Notes under the pieces: generated by a model
What the model was told of the DNA's origin: nothing
The model's input: only the letters and a program-made list of their open reading frames with translations
The model's database searches: none
Shown: positions 7,728 to 15,471 of the stretch, piece after piece
Numbering within the stretch: position 1 is the first letter of the stretch
Layout: each line of letters starts with the position of its first letter
NCBI GenBank assembly: GCA_031267775.1
Contig: JAIRYL010000031.1
Location: 1 to 17,063, forward strand
DNA: 17,063 bases
Reading direction: 5' to 3'
DNA from: Tannerellaceae bacterium
GTDB lineage: Bacteria; Bacteroidota; Bacteroidia; Bacteroidales; Tannerellaceae
Translations under genes and position numbers: made by a program

Positions 7728-9278
7728 ATGGAAAAACAAGTAAATGGTACATTATCAGCCGCCATGAACCGTCGTTCTTTTCTTTCTACAAGTATGGCTG
7801 TCGGAGTTTTCAGTATCATCCCGAATCATGTATTTGCTGCGGCAAAGAAGGGTATGGTTGCTCCGAGCGACAAGATTTGTATGGTTCATATTGGCTGCGG
7901 AACGCAAGGACTGTCCGAAATAGGCGCGCTGCTTAGCGCGCCTGCTATTGAAATCGTCGGGATTGCCGACCCGAATCGCGAAAGTTACGACTACATCTAT
8001 TGGAGCGAAACCGGTATTCGGAACGGCATACGGCAGTTGATTGGAGAACCGGCCTGGAAAGAGGGAATCAAAGGTATCCCCGGAGGCCGGAATATTATGA
8101 AAGAGGTGATCGAAACGTATTACCGGAAGAATCGCCCCGGATACAAAGGGTCTATAACGGCAAAGGAAGATTATCGGGAAGTATTGGATAAAATGACAGA
8201 CGTAGACGCCGTGAAAATCATGTCGCCCGACCATCAGCATGCGTATCAGGCGTTAGACTGTATCAAAAGGGGCAAGCACGTCATCATGCACAAACCTTTG
8301 GGAAACAAGATGACGGAAGCCATGAAGGTAGTCGACGCCGCTAAAGCGTCGGCGCTATCCACGCACATGATGGCGCACAACGCTTTTGCCGACGGCGACA
8401 TGGCTCAAATTAAAACATGGATAGACGCCGGAGCCATTGGTAAACTGAAGGAAATCCACAACTGGAGCAACCGCCCCGTATGGCCGCAATATCCGGTTAT
8501 CCCTGCCGACAAACCGCCTGTACCCGACGGGTTCAATTGGGATCTATGGCTCGGCCCGGCGGAAATGCGCGATTATCATCCGCAATATACGCATGCTACG
8601 TTTCGGGGATGGTATGAGTTTGGAGCCGGCGCTATTGCCGATATGGGGTATTACAGCCTCTGGCCTGTATTCGACGCCTTACAGCTCGATTCGGCGTCGT
8701 CTGTAAGTACTCGCTTCTCCCGCGTTATCGGATTGAAAAATAATGTGCCGGCAACTATTATCAATGATTACTCTTATCCGATGGCCGCCGCATACCGGTT
8801 TGAAGTTCCGTATAAAAACAGACCGGAAAAAATTATTCTCCAATGGCATGATGGAGGTATGAAACCTCAGGCGCCTGAAGGATATGAAGCAGACGATCTG
8901 CCGATAGAAGGGATGATGTTTATTGGCGATAAGGGGGCCATTGTCTCCGGATTTCTGCGCGAAGAACCGAAAATAGTCGGCAGCCGGGCGGCCTTATATC
9001 CTCCTTCCGAGCCTCTGACGACTGAACGTTCGCGCAGTACGGAAGAACCAACCGCGCCTTGGTTGCAGAAATGGATCGACGGTTGCCGGGGAAAAGGGAA
9101 AGGCCCCGGTTCGTTCGAATATGCGAAAGAGGTGAATGAAACGTTCAATTTAGGCTCCGTCTCGCTGATGAGCAACGGGAAAAAACTGGAGTACGACCCT
9201 GCCGGGCGAATCATTACCAATGATGAGAAAGCCGACAAACTGCTTACCCGTAAAATCCGTAAAGGATGGGAAATGTAA
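7728..9278 (+). CDS. Tat-exported Gfo/Idh/MocA-family oxidoreductase
   Basis: A 516-residue NAD(P)-dependent sugar oxidoreductase. I chose the ATG at 7728, seven bases after the previous stop; an in-frame ATG at 7707 would overlap that gene, and one at 7764 would start directly at the Tat motif. The twin-arginine signal NRRSFL lies at residues 14-19, with the cleavage region near VFAAA. The Rossmann motif GCGTQG is at 56-61, an acidic residue after the second strand (IADPN) at about 81, MSPDHQH at 165-171, HKPL at 188-191 and GAGAIADMGYY around 299-308. In the family the Lys of E-K-P and an Asp and His of GxxxDxGxH form the active site. Here Lys and Asp are kept, but Glu is His and the His position is Tyr. 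Tat export means it folds with its nucleotide before transport and acts in the periplasm. It neighbours an exported TIM-barrel protein, suggesting a paired reaction. Confidence 0.92.
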   Translation: MEKQVNGTLSAAMNRRSFLSTSMAVGVFSIIPNHVFAAAKKGMVAPSDKICMVHIGCGTQGLSEIGALLSAPAIEIVGIADPNRESYDYIYWSETGIRNGIRQLIGEPAWKEGIKGIPGGRNIMKEVIETYYRKNRPGYKGSITAKEDYREVLDKMTDVDAVKIMSPDHQHAYQALDCIKRGKHVIMHKPLGNKMTEAMKVVDAAKASALSTHMMAHNAFADGDMAQIKTWIDAGAIGKLKEIHNWSNRPVWPQYPVIPADKPPVPDGFNWDLWLGPAEMRDYHPQYTHATFRGWYEFGAGAIADMGYYSLWPVFDALQLDSASSVSTRFSRVIGLKNNVPATIINDYSYPMAAAYRFEVPYKNRPEKIILQWHDGGMKPQAPEGYEADDLPIEGMMFIGDKGAIVSGFLREEPKIVGSRAALYPPSEPLTTERSRSTEEPTAPWLQKWIDGCRGKGKGPGSFEYAKEVNETFNLGSVSLMSNGKKLEYDPAGRIITNDEKADKLLTRKIRKGWEM

Positions 9279-9305
9279 TTCTTATACCTTAAATACACAC
9301 TGATC

Positions 9306-10259
9306 ATGACAACACGACGTAATTTTTTCAAAAAATCAATCCTGGGCGCTGCCGCTATTGCCGCGGCGCCGGCAAGTAAAGTTGCCGGAACGACAGCAGA
9401 AACGGCCGTAAATAAAAACGCCATACAACCGTTGCGTATTTCTATGCTTTCTTATTCTTTTCATGGACTTGTAGACGCCGGCATGATGGACATATTCCAC
9501 TTTTTCGAATCATGCAAATACCGGTATGGATTAGACGCCGCCGACCTTTGGAATGGTATGTTTACAAGCGTAGACGACGCTTTTATAGACAACGTACATT
9601 CGGCGCTTGAAGACCGGCAGTTGGTCGTTCCCGACATTGCGGTAGACGGCGCTCACATCATGCCCTCGCGGGACGACGACCCGCAGAAACTGCGCTCGAT
9701 GCAAGACCGTTATATGCAAATAGCCAAGCGGCTGGGAGCAGGTTTTGTTCGCTTTGACGCCGGCCCGTATATGCCGGAAGGCCGTAAAGAAACAGACGGG
9801 TGGACGGCGCAGGAATTTGATTACATTGTAAAACGCTATAAAGAATTGGCGGCCGTAGCTTATGATAACGGATTCAGGATAGGAGCCGAAAACCATTGGG
9901 GCCCCGAATGTTACTGGGGATGCATGGAACAATTGATAAAGGCTGTAGACCATCCCGGATTTGGTATATGTATGCACTTTGGCGGATGGCTGGGTACAAA
10001 AGAAGACAATCTGGCGGCAGAAAAAGCGGCTGCTCCTTATGTAGCGCATACGCATATACCCTGGGATTGTTGCGAAGACCCTCTTTTGCCTCAGCGTTTA
10101 CAGGTATTAAAGGATGTAAACTATTCGGGATATTATAGCGCGGAACATCATTCGGGACAAAACGAATACAATCTGACAGGCGTTCAGTTGGGAAAGATAA
10201 AGGCCGTACTTACCAGTTGGAACCGTGGCGGTAACGGAGAATTATATCCCGGACGGTAA
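9306..10259 (+). CDS. Tat-exported sugar isomerase/epimerase-like TIM-barrel protein
   Basis: A 317-residue protein of the xylose isomerase-like/AP-endonuclease-2 superfamily. The Tat signal TRRNFFKK is at 3-10, followed by an Ala-rich segment (GAAAIAAAPA). The barrel runs from about residue 43 (LRISMLSYSF) to 305. Visible metal-site candidates are Glu195 (GAENHWG), His248/His250 (AHTHIPW) and Glu280 (YYSAEHHSG). The usual Asp of the strand ending in D-F-G-N appears as His224 in CMHFGGW. Relatives isomerise or epimerise sugars, or, as in C-glycoside-cleaving DgpC/CarC-type proteins, eliminate the aglycone from 3-keto-glycosides. It starts 27 bases after the oxidoreductase gene, and both carry Tat signals, so they likely act one after the other in the periplasm. 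The precise reaction is not determined. Confidence 0.88.
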   Translation: MTTRRNFFKKSILGAAAIAAAPASKVAGTTAETAVNKNAIQPLRISMLSYSFHGLVDAGMMDIFHFFESCKYRYGLDAADLWNGMFTSVDDAFIDNVHSALEDRQLVVPDIAVDGAHIMPSRDDDPQKLRSMQDRYMQIAKRLGAGFVRFDAGPYMPEGRKETDGWTAQEFDYIVKRYKELAAVAYDNGFRIGAENHWGPECYWGCMEQLIKAVDHPGFGICMHFGGWLGTKEDNLAAEKAAAPYVAHTHIPWDCCEDPLLPQRLQVLKDVNYSGYYSAEHHSGQNEYNLTGVQLGKIKAVLTSWNRGGNGELYPGR

Positions 10260-10307
10260 CAGACCCGGACAGAGGGGTAGCCTTGGTAATAACATAAAAA
10301 AAACAGC

Positions 10308-11687
10308 ATGAAAAGAAACTGCGGGCGGCTGATACTAAGCTTGGCGTCGGTACTAAGCTTAGCGTCGTGCCAACAAAATAAAAAATACGATTATAACTAC
10401 GATGTGACGGAGACAAACCGCCGGATGGAATTTGAATCGGACGACGAATTTCTTACTTATATTCAGAAGGCGCACTTCAATTATATGTGGGAAGGCGCTG
10501 AGGAAACGTCCGGACTGGCTTGCGAGCGCGTTCATATCGACGGCGATTATCCTGAAAACGACGCCAACGTGATTACTACCGGCGGAAGCGGTTTTGGCAT
10601 AGCCGGCTTATTAGTAGGGATAGAACGTGGATTTATCTCGCGGGAAGAAGGAACGGAACGGCTGCATAAAATCGTTGATTATCTGGGAAAAGCCGACCGC
10701 TTTCACGGCGTATGGCCTCACTGGATTACAGGGCCTACGGGAAAGGTAAAACCTTTCGGCGCGAAAGACAACGGAGGCGACCTGGTAGAAAGCGCATTCC
10801 TTATGCAGGGCTTGCTGTGTGTCCGCCAGTATTTTTCGGAAGGAAATGAAAACGAAAAAGCGCTGGCTGCCAAAATAAACGGGCTTTGGCAGGAAATGGA
10901 GTGGAATTGGTATCTGAATGGAAAAGACGTACTCTACTGGCATTGGAGCCCGGAATACGAGTGGGAAATGAATTTCCCGCTCCAAGGGTACAATGAATGT
11001 CTTATCGCGTATGTGCTGGCGGCTTCTTCGCCTACTTATCCTGTTCCGGCGTCGGCCTATCGAAACGGATGGGCGCGCGGAGGAGAAATCAAAAGCGACA
11101 AGACGGCATACGACCTGCCGCTTGTGCTGAAGTTCAACGGGGCGGAAGATTACGGCGGCCCGCTGTTTTGGGCGCATTATTCATACGTGGGCCTCGATCC
11201 GCGCGAATTACATGACGAGTATGCCGACTACTGGACGCTCAACAAAAATCAGACGCTCGTCAATTATACGTACTGTATCCGGAACCCCAACGGGTTTAAA
11301 GGATATGCCAACAACTGCTGGGGCCTTACGGCCAGCTATTCCATCAATGGCTACAGCGCGCACATGCCATTTCAGAATGATTGCGGCGTTATAACGCCTA
11401 CGGCGGCGCTGAGCAGCTATCCCTACACGCCGGAAGAATCATCCGAAGCCCTGAAGCATTTCTATTTCGACCTGGGCGATAAAATATGGGGTAAGTATGG
11501 GTTTTACGACGCTTTCAGCATAGAGCACAATTGGTATCCTCAACGATATTTAGCGATAGACCAGTGTACAATAGCTCCTATGATAGAAAATTATCGCATG
11601 GGCTTGTTGTGGAAACTCTTTATGAGTTGTCCGGAGATACGGGAAGGATTAGGGAAATTGGGTTTTACCGTTAATAAATATGATTAA
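10308..11687 (+). CDS. Glycoamylase/GH144-like glucanase lipoprotein
   Basis: A 459-residue lipoprotein with lipobox LASC at Cys21. The mature protein is an (alpha/alpha)6-barrel type, to judge by the family motifs: NVITTGGSGFGIAGLLVGIE (about 87-106), FHGVWPHWITG, DNGGDLVESAFLMQGLL (about 150-166), HWSPEYEWEMNFPLQGYNEC, YVLAASSPTYPVP, and a C-terminal LAIDQCTIAPMIENYR. These match the glucoamylase-like family (PF10091) that includes GH144 endo- and exo-beta-1,2-glucanases, for example those described from Chitinophaga pinensis and Parabacteroides distasonis. GH144 enzymes act on beta-1,2-glucan and release sophorose or longer sophoro-oligosaccharides. Catalytic residues were not assigned here. 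As the last gene of the operon, 48 bases after the TIM-barrel gene, it probably makes the oligosaccharides that SusC imports. The signal peptide carries a 6-residue tandem duplication (LSLASV-LSLASC). Confidence 0.88.
   Translation: MKRNCGRLILSLASVLSLASCQQNKKYDYNYDVTETNRRMEFESDDEFLTYIQKAHFNYMWEGAEETSGLACERVHIDGDYPENDANVITTGGSGFGIAGLLVGIERGFISREEGTERLHKIVDYLGKADRFHGVWPHWITGPTGKVKPFGAKDNGGDLVESAFLMQGLLCVRQYFSEGNENEKALAAKINGLWQEMEWNWYLNGKDVLYWHWSPEYEWEMNFPLQGYNECLIAYVLAASSPTYPVPASAYRNGWARGGEIKSDKTAYDLPLVLKFNGAEDYGGPLFWAHYSYVGLDPRELHDEYADYWTLNKNQTLVNYTYCIRNPNGFKGYANNCWGLTASYSINGYSAHMPFQNDCGVITPTAALSSYPYTPEESSEALKHFYFDLGDKIWGKYGFYDAFSIEHNWYPQRYLAIDQCTIAPMIENYRMGLLWKLFMSCPEIREGLGKLGFTVNKYD
10333..10368 (+). 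repeat. 18-bp tandem duplication inside the signal peptide
   Basis: TACTAAGCTTGGCGTCGG (10333-10350) is followed directly by TACTAAGCTTAGCGTCGT (10351-10368), with two mismatches. It encodes LSLASV then LSLASC and lengthens the hydrophobic core of the lipoprotein signal without shifting frame. Confidence 0.85.
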
Positions 11688-12169
11688 GATATCCGGGAGC
11701 GCCGCGTCTAATTTCCGCGTAGCGCGCCGGAAGAAGAACATCCTGCCTGGAAATTACAGGGAAGAATGAGTCGCCATCTGCCATCTGCCGGAAGATACGG
11801 TGGAATCCCGACCTCCGGCAGACGTCGGCTACGAATCGGCCGGGGCGATTCTTTGCCGGAAGACGTCGGGAAGGAAAGCGACCGGGGCGATTCCTTGCCG
11901 GAAGACGTCGGCAGGAAAGCGGCCGGGGCGATTCCTTGCCGGAAGACGTCGGGAAGGAAGCGACCGGGGCGATTTTCAGCCGGAAACTGTCCGCAACCGG
12001 ATCGGCCGGGGCGACGGAACGAAAACGGCTGTATGTATCCGGCTTTTTAGTGGGACTGGCATAAAAAAAACGTTTTTGCTCCCGGCCGAGGCCTGTTTTG
12101 GGGGGCGGCGTATCGGAATTATCCGAAATAAAACCCGCGAATAGGGCCGCAGCGTCTTTTTACATGCGC
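11688..12169. other. Convergent intergenic region with GC-rich minisatellite
   Basis: This 482-base stretch lies between two convergent genes. It holds a 7-bp tandem repeat near 11774 (GCCATCT twice), the hairpin minisatellite at about 11800-12030, and the palindromic A-tract/T-tract AAAAACGTTTTT near 12065. I see no convincing gene; apparent reading frames through the repeats shift because units alternate between 41 and 42 bases. Confidence 0.7.
11800..12030. repeat. Minisatellite of 41-42 bp hairpin-forming units
   Basis: The block GGGGCGA recurs at 11842, 11884, 11925, 11966 and 12008, giving periods of 42, 41, 41 and 42; a degenerate unit precedes it from about 11800 and the last one is diverged. 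Units 1-3 (those starting at 11842, 11884 and 11925) share CTTTGCCGGAAGACGTCGG or CCTTGCCGGAAGACGTCGG. In the third unit TTCCTT pairs with AAGGAA and CCG with CGG around an eight-base loop. The first unit has TTCTTT and keeps the helix through a wobble; the second has lost one base but forms GCCG/CGGC plus TTCCT/AGGAA. Confidence 0.85.
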
Positions 12170-15013
12170 CTATTTGAACGTAATCATAAAATCAATCAGG
12201 TTTTCGCCTTCGGGAAGGCTTAGTTTTCTTCGCAGCCGATAGCGCGCCCCTTCTACGCCCCGGACAGACAAGTTCAGCATTTTAGCCATATCTTTTGTCG
12301 GCATGTTCAGGCGCAGAAGGGCGCACATGCGCAAATCGCCCGGCGTAAGGTCGGGATAGCGCGCTTTTAGTTTTCTGAAAAAGTGTTCGTGCACCCGGTC
12401 GAAATTATGCTGATAAATATCCCATTCGTCTTCTTTCGTCAGGTTTTCGTTTATCCACCGGAGTAATTTGTCATAATATTTCTTTGTGTAATTCCCGTTT
12501 ACTACCTGCGCCTGTATGTCTTTCCGCAAGGCCGTCAGGAAATCATTTATAGCAATCAGCGACAGGGTGGCGCTTGCCAGTTCCTTGCTTTTATAGCTCA
12601 ATTCGCCTTCCAGCTTTTCGTTTTGAAGTGTAATAATAAGTCTTTCCTGCTCTCTCAACTGCTGTTCCTGTTTCTTTTTTTGCTCTTCAATCTGTCTGTT
12701 TTTCTTTCGGATTACGCTTGCCGTGTACGCTTTTATTCCACCCGTAAACAGGGCGGCAAACAACAGGATATATAAAACAAAGGCCGGAAGCGACAGGTAA
12801 AGAGGGGGTTTTACCTTGAACGGATAGCTTAAAGAGACAACCGGATCGCCCTTTATATTTTTCAACAGCGCTTCAAACGTATAAGACCCTGTGGGGATAT
12901 TGGAATAATTGATTACATAATCAGCCGGCGCCGGCGTCCAGTCCAGGTCATACCCCTTCAGCTTGTAATATACGCTGACAGGCCGCCGGCTATATTCCGG
13001 AAGGGACAGTTCAAAAACGATATGATTATGCTGATAGTCCAGCGCCACCGGGGCGCCGCTCCCTCCGGCGCAGGGCAGGTACCTGTATTCGTTATTCCGG
13101 TTACAGGCTTTTATATCGGCAAAATCAAAAAGAAATTCTTCCCGGTTCAACTGTTTCGGGTCAAAACGGGCAATCCCGCCATTCAGGCAAAAATAAGAGA
13201 TACCGTTTTTATCTACATAAATGTTGGCTCTATCTTCAATAATCGGGTTTTTAAACAGAGAAAAAGGGATGCGGATGGTTGGGTAAAAACGCCCTTCGGC
13301 ATGATTCACCAAAACATATTCGGAGTTGCGTATAAACCAAAAACGGTCGTTATTCAGGGAAATAATGCGATACGTATCGCCCATCTCCTGCAAACTTTCA
13401 TTTAATACGGCATAGGGAACAATCTGATGGGAAAGGTCTTCATACGTATAAAACGAGCGTCCGTCGGTTAAGACGATTCTTCCTCTCAATTTCATAACCT
13501 TCATGCTTACATTCGGATTTTTTTCATCTATCATACCGATATAATCATTGGTTTTAACCAACCGGAGCGTTTCGTCCAGCGTAATCCGGTAAACGCCTTT
13601 ATACATGTGGCTGATCCATATATTGCCGGCCGGGTCTACTTCAAAAGAACGAACCGGATGGCTGAATCCGTCTATATTGTGGCTGAACAGCCACTCTCCT
13701 TTCTCCCCTTTCTTAAAAACGCTCAGCGACGTATAAGACGCTTGCAGCAGAATTTCCTGTCCGTGTATAATACACCGGTTCATAGCCGTGCCGCCGCCGT
13801 TAGGCCCGGCAATTTGCCGGGTTGTCCGTCCCGATACCGACAACGTCCCCCGGTTGTATCCGGCTATCAGTTGATTGTCAAAATGATCGATAAACCAGGT
13901 CTGTTCGTTTATTTCCGGCAACAGACGGGGATACGGATCGCTGTCGGAATACGTATATATTCCCTGATTCGTAGCCAGATACATCCGATCATCCTTGATG
14001 GCCATATCATAAACCATCCCTATTTGCGCATCCTTGTCTTCATAAATATAGATTGGAGAATTGGTTTGGATATGGGCGATTCCATTATCTAAAGCTGCCC
14101 AGAGATTGTTCTGCGAGTCTACATGCAAGCCCAAGATGGTGTTGTTTGCCAGATGATTTTCCCGGTTGATATGCCATACCATCTTTCCATCCGTATTTAT
14201 AGCTACTATTCCGTTCGAGATGGTGCCGATAATATAGGTGGAATCATGCGTCATGGCCACGCGGTTGGCCACGCTTGTTTTCAAAATATCCGTGCAGGGA
14301 ATATGCCAGGGTTTAGCCTTATCCCCGTCAAAAATATACAGTCCGTTATGCGCCGTAACCAATAGTAAACGCCCTTTGAACGGCAACACGCCCACAACAT
14401 TGTCATTGGCTAATTCTGCGCTGGAAACCAGCTTTGCAAACGAATCTTTTTCTTTCTGATAAAAGCCTTCGTCAATAAAATGGGCATATAGCCTCTCATT
14501 CAACGAATAAAAAAAGAAGGGGGGAAAATCCGACGTTCCCCGCCGCACCCTGTCGCCGTTATAAATAAAAAAGGAAGCAAAAGACTGAAAGTATATCTCC
14601 CCGCCGTATTCGTTAATAGTCCATATTTCATCGTTGAAAAAGGTATAATCCGCCACCTTGTCTTTCAGGGAATAATAAACCAGCCGGTTGTCGGCGTCGG
14701 CTTCAAAATAGCCAAACTCCTCGAAAGAGCCTGCATAAATACGGTTGTTTTTTGTATATAACGAACGCACTGCCGCATTATTGGGCAGTATAAACAATTT
14801 CCAGCGTACCCCGTCATACTCCAGCAATCCCCTGTTATTTCCAAAATACATTCGCCCGTTAGCGCTCTGCGATACCGACCAGTTCTGGTTTCCAGCCTTG
14901 TAATTAGCTACAGAATAATTAATAACCTGCGGCGTATAAGGAATGCCGGCGGCATTACTTGTGGCAGGGAATAGTATAGATATAAGTACAAAAAATTTCA
15001 GTATAGGATTCAT
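12170..15013 (-). CDS. Membrane-bound propeller/Y_Y_Y sensor with LuxR-type HTH
   Basis: A 947-residue one-component regulator. Signal anchor about 1-21; a long periplasmic beta-propeller region (about 40-660) with two-component-regulator-propeller-like repeats such as NNRGLLEYDGVRWKLF, SQNNLWAALDNGIAHI and PAGNIWISHMYKGVYRI. A Y_Y_Y domain follows at about 665-735 (YYKLKGYDLDWTP...NIPTGSYTFEALLKN), then a membrane helix at about 743-763, a Glu/Gln/Lys-rich coiled coil at about 768-815, and a C-terminal LuxR-type HTH at 888-947 (TPGDLRMCALLRL...TKDMAKMLNLSVRGVEGARYRL). There is no histidine kinase, ATPase or receiver domain, so it is not a hybrid two-component system. Family knowledge: such proteins sense sugars in the periplasm and control neighbouring PULs. 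It is convergent with the PUL ending at 11687 and is its likeliest regulator; this is inferred from position. Confidence 0.9.
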   Translation of the reverse strand: MNPILKFFVLISILFPATSNAAGIPYTPQVINYSVANYKAGNQNWSVSQSANGRMYFGNNRGLLEYDGVRWKLFILPNNAAVRSLYTKNNRIYAGSFEEFGYFEADADNRLVYYSLKDKVADYTFFNDEIWTINEYGGEIYFQSFASFFIYNGDRVRRGTSDFPPFFFYSLNERLYAHFIDEGFYQKEKDSFAKLVSSAELANDNVVGVLPFKGRLLLVTAHNGLYIFDGDKAKPWHIPCTDILKTSVANRVAMTHDSTYIIGTISNGIVAINTDGKMVWHINRENHLANNTILGLHVDSQNNLWAALDNGIAHIQTNSPIYIYEDKDAQIGMVYDMAIKDDRMYLATNQGIYTYSDSDPYPRLLPEINEQTWFIDHFDNQLIAGYNRGTLSVSGRTTRQIAGPNGGGTAMNRCIIHGQEILLQASYTSLSVFKKGEKGEWLFSHNIDGFSHPVRSFEVDPAGNIWISHMYKGVYRITLDETLRLVKTNDYIGMIDEKNPNVSMKVMKLRGRIVLTDGRSFYTYEDLSHQIVPYAVLNESLQEMGDTYRIISLNNDRFWFIRNSEYVLVNHAEGRFYPTIRIPFSLFKNPIIEDRANIYVDKNGISYFCLNGGIARFDPKQLNREEFLFDFADIKACNRNNEYRYLPCAGGSGAPVALDYQHNHIVFELSLPEYSRRPVSVYYKLKGYDLDWTPAPADYVINYSNIPTGSYTFEALLKNIKGDPVVSLSYPFKVKPPLYLSLPAFVLYILLFAALFTGGIKAYTASVIRKKNRQIEEQKKKQEQQLREQERLIITLQNEKLEGELSYKSKELASATLSLIAINDFLTALRKDIQAQVVNGNYTKKYYDKLLRWINENLTKEDEWDIYQHNFDRVHEHFFRKLKARYPDLTPGDLRMCALLRLNMPTKDMAKMLNLSVRGVEGARYRLRRKLSLPEGENLIDFMITFK

Positions 15014-15079
15014 GTATTGCGTTTATATTTTTAGAGCCAATCCTATCCTATAAACGGATTTTCACTTACCTCTCCAGCC

Positions 15080-15097
15080 GCTGTCATAAATGATAGC
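15080..15097. promoter_or_regulatory. Dyad in the leader of the membrane regulator
   Basis: GCTGTCAT (15080-15087) and ATGATAGC (15090-15097) form an inverted repeat with one mismatch and a two-base spacer. It sits 8 bases downstream of the predicted minus-strand -7 box, around the expected start of transcription, where a bound protein could repress. Autoregulation is inference. Confidence 0.4.
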
Positions 15098-15104
15098 GAC
15101 GCTG

Positions 15105-15134
15105 CAAAAGTAAAAATAAAACTTTGTTATCAAA
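15105..15134 (-). promoter_or_regulatory. Predicted promoter of the membrane regulator
   Basis: Read on the minus strand, TACTTTTG (15112 to 15105) matches TAnnTTTG exactly, and TTTG (15134 to 15131) lies 18 bases upstream, one base short of the usual 19-21 spacing. The leader to the ATG at 15013 would be about 85 bases. Confidence 0.5.
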
Positions 15135-15151
15135 CATAAAATCACATTTTT

Positions 15152-15370
15152 ATGGAAAAAAACGAAGTTTTTGTTAAAATTGGCGTCAAGATCAGAGAAC
15201 TAAGAGAAGCTAAAAACTTATCTCTCCAAGATTTGAGTGACAAATGTGATTTTGAAAAGCCTAATTTAATACGGATAGAGAAAGGCCGAACAAACCCGAC
15301 AATCGGCACGTTACTGAAAATTGCGCGCGTATTAAATGTAAGATTAGCCGAACTGGTGGATGTTGAATAA
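15152..15370 (+). CDS. Small XRE-family HTH regulator
   Basis: A 72-residue single-domain DNA-binding protein of the Cro/C1 (HTH_3) type. Residues 10-67 make the domain: IGVKIRELREAKNLSLQDLS, then CDFEKPNLIRIEKGRTNPTIGTLLKIARVLNV. The recognition-helix pattern (E/K-P-N-L-I-R-I-E-K-G-R-T-N-P-T) is characteristic. There is no extra domain for ligand binding, dimerisation or proteolysis. The ATG at 15152 follows an A/T-rich leader without a Shine-Dalgarno sequence; only a one-mismatch -7 box (AAACTTTG, 15119-15126) is visible. It is divergent from the membrane regulator and sits 101 bases before the marC-like gene. Its target is unknown; no toxin partner is adjacent, so it is more likely a plain regulator than an antitoxin. 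Confidence 0.9.
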   Translation: MEKNEVFVKIGVKIRELREAKNLSLQDLSDKCDFEKPNLIRIEKGRTNPTIGTLLKIARVLNVRLAELVDVE

Positions 15371-15380
15371 ATAATTGACG

Positions 15381-15388
15381 TATTTTTG
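15381..15388 (+). promoter_or_regulatory. Possible -7 box before the MarC-family gene
   Basis: TATTTTTG matches TAnnTTTG exactly, 11 bases past the XRE stop codon. No good -33 box is found at 19-21 bases; the nearest TTG (15363-15365) is only 15 bases away. It would give a leader of about 75 bases. Confidence 0.35.
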
Positions 15389-15471
15389 CAGAGGCAAAAT
15401 CAGATGCAACATTTATATTTATTACAATGTTACATACACAGGTTTAATTGATAACGCAAACGCTCGTTTTT

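Noticed and set aside
11842..12020. CRISPR array
   Set aside because: Units are 41-42 bp tandem copies with no unique spacers between them, and no cas genes are present.
12059..12078. Terminator at the A-tract/T-tract near 12065
   Set aside because: AAAAACGTTTTT is symmetric but has no GC stem, so it would be a weak terminator at best.
11766..12144. Two overlapping Arg/Gly-rich open frames in the minisatellite
   Set aside because: The repeated peptide (GRGDSLPEDVG-like) arises from the DNA repeat, and the 41-bp units shift the frame so that the peptide changes from unit to unit. The region is better explained as non-coding repeats.
15448..15471. TTG at 15448 as start of the MarC-family gene
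   Set aside because: The ATG at 15472 begins directly before the first membrane segment as in the family; the extra eight residues have no support.
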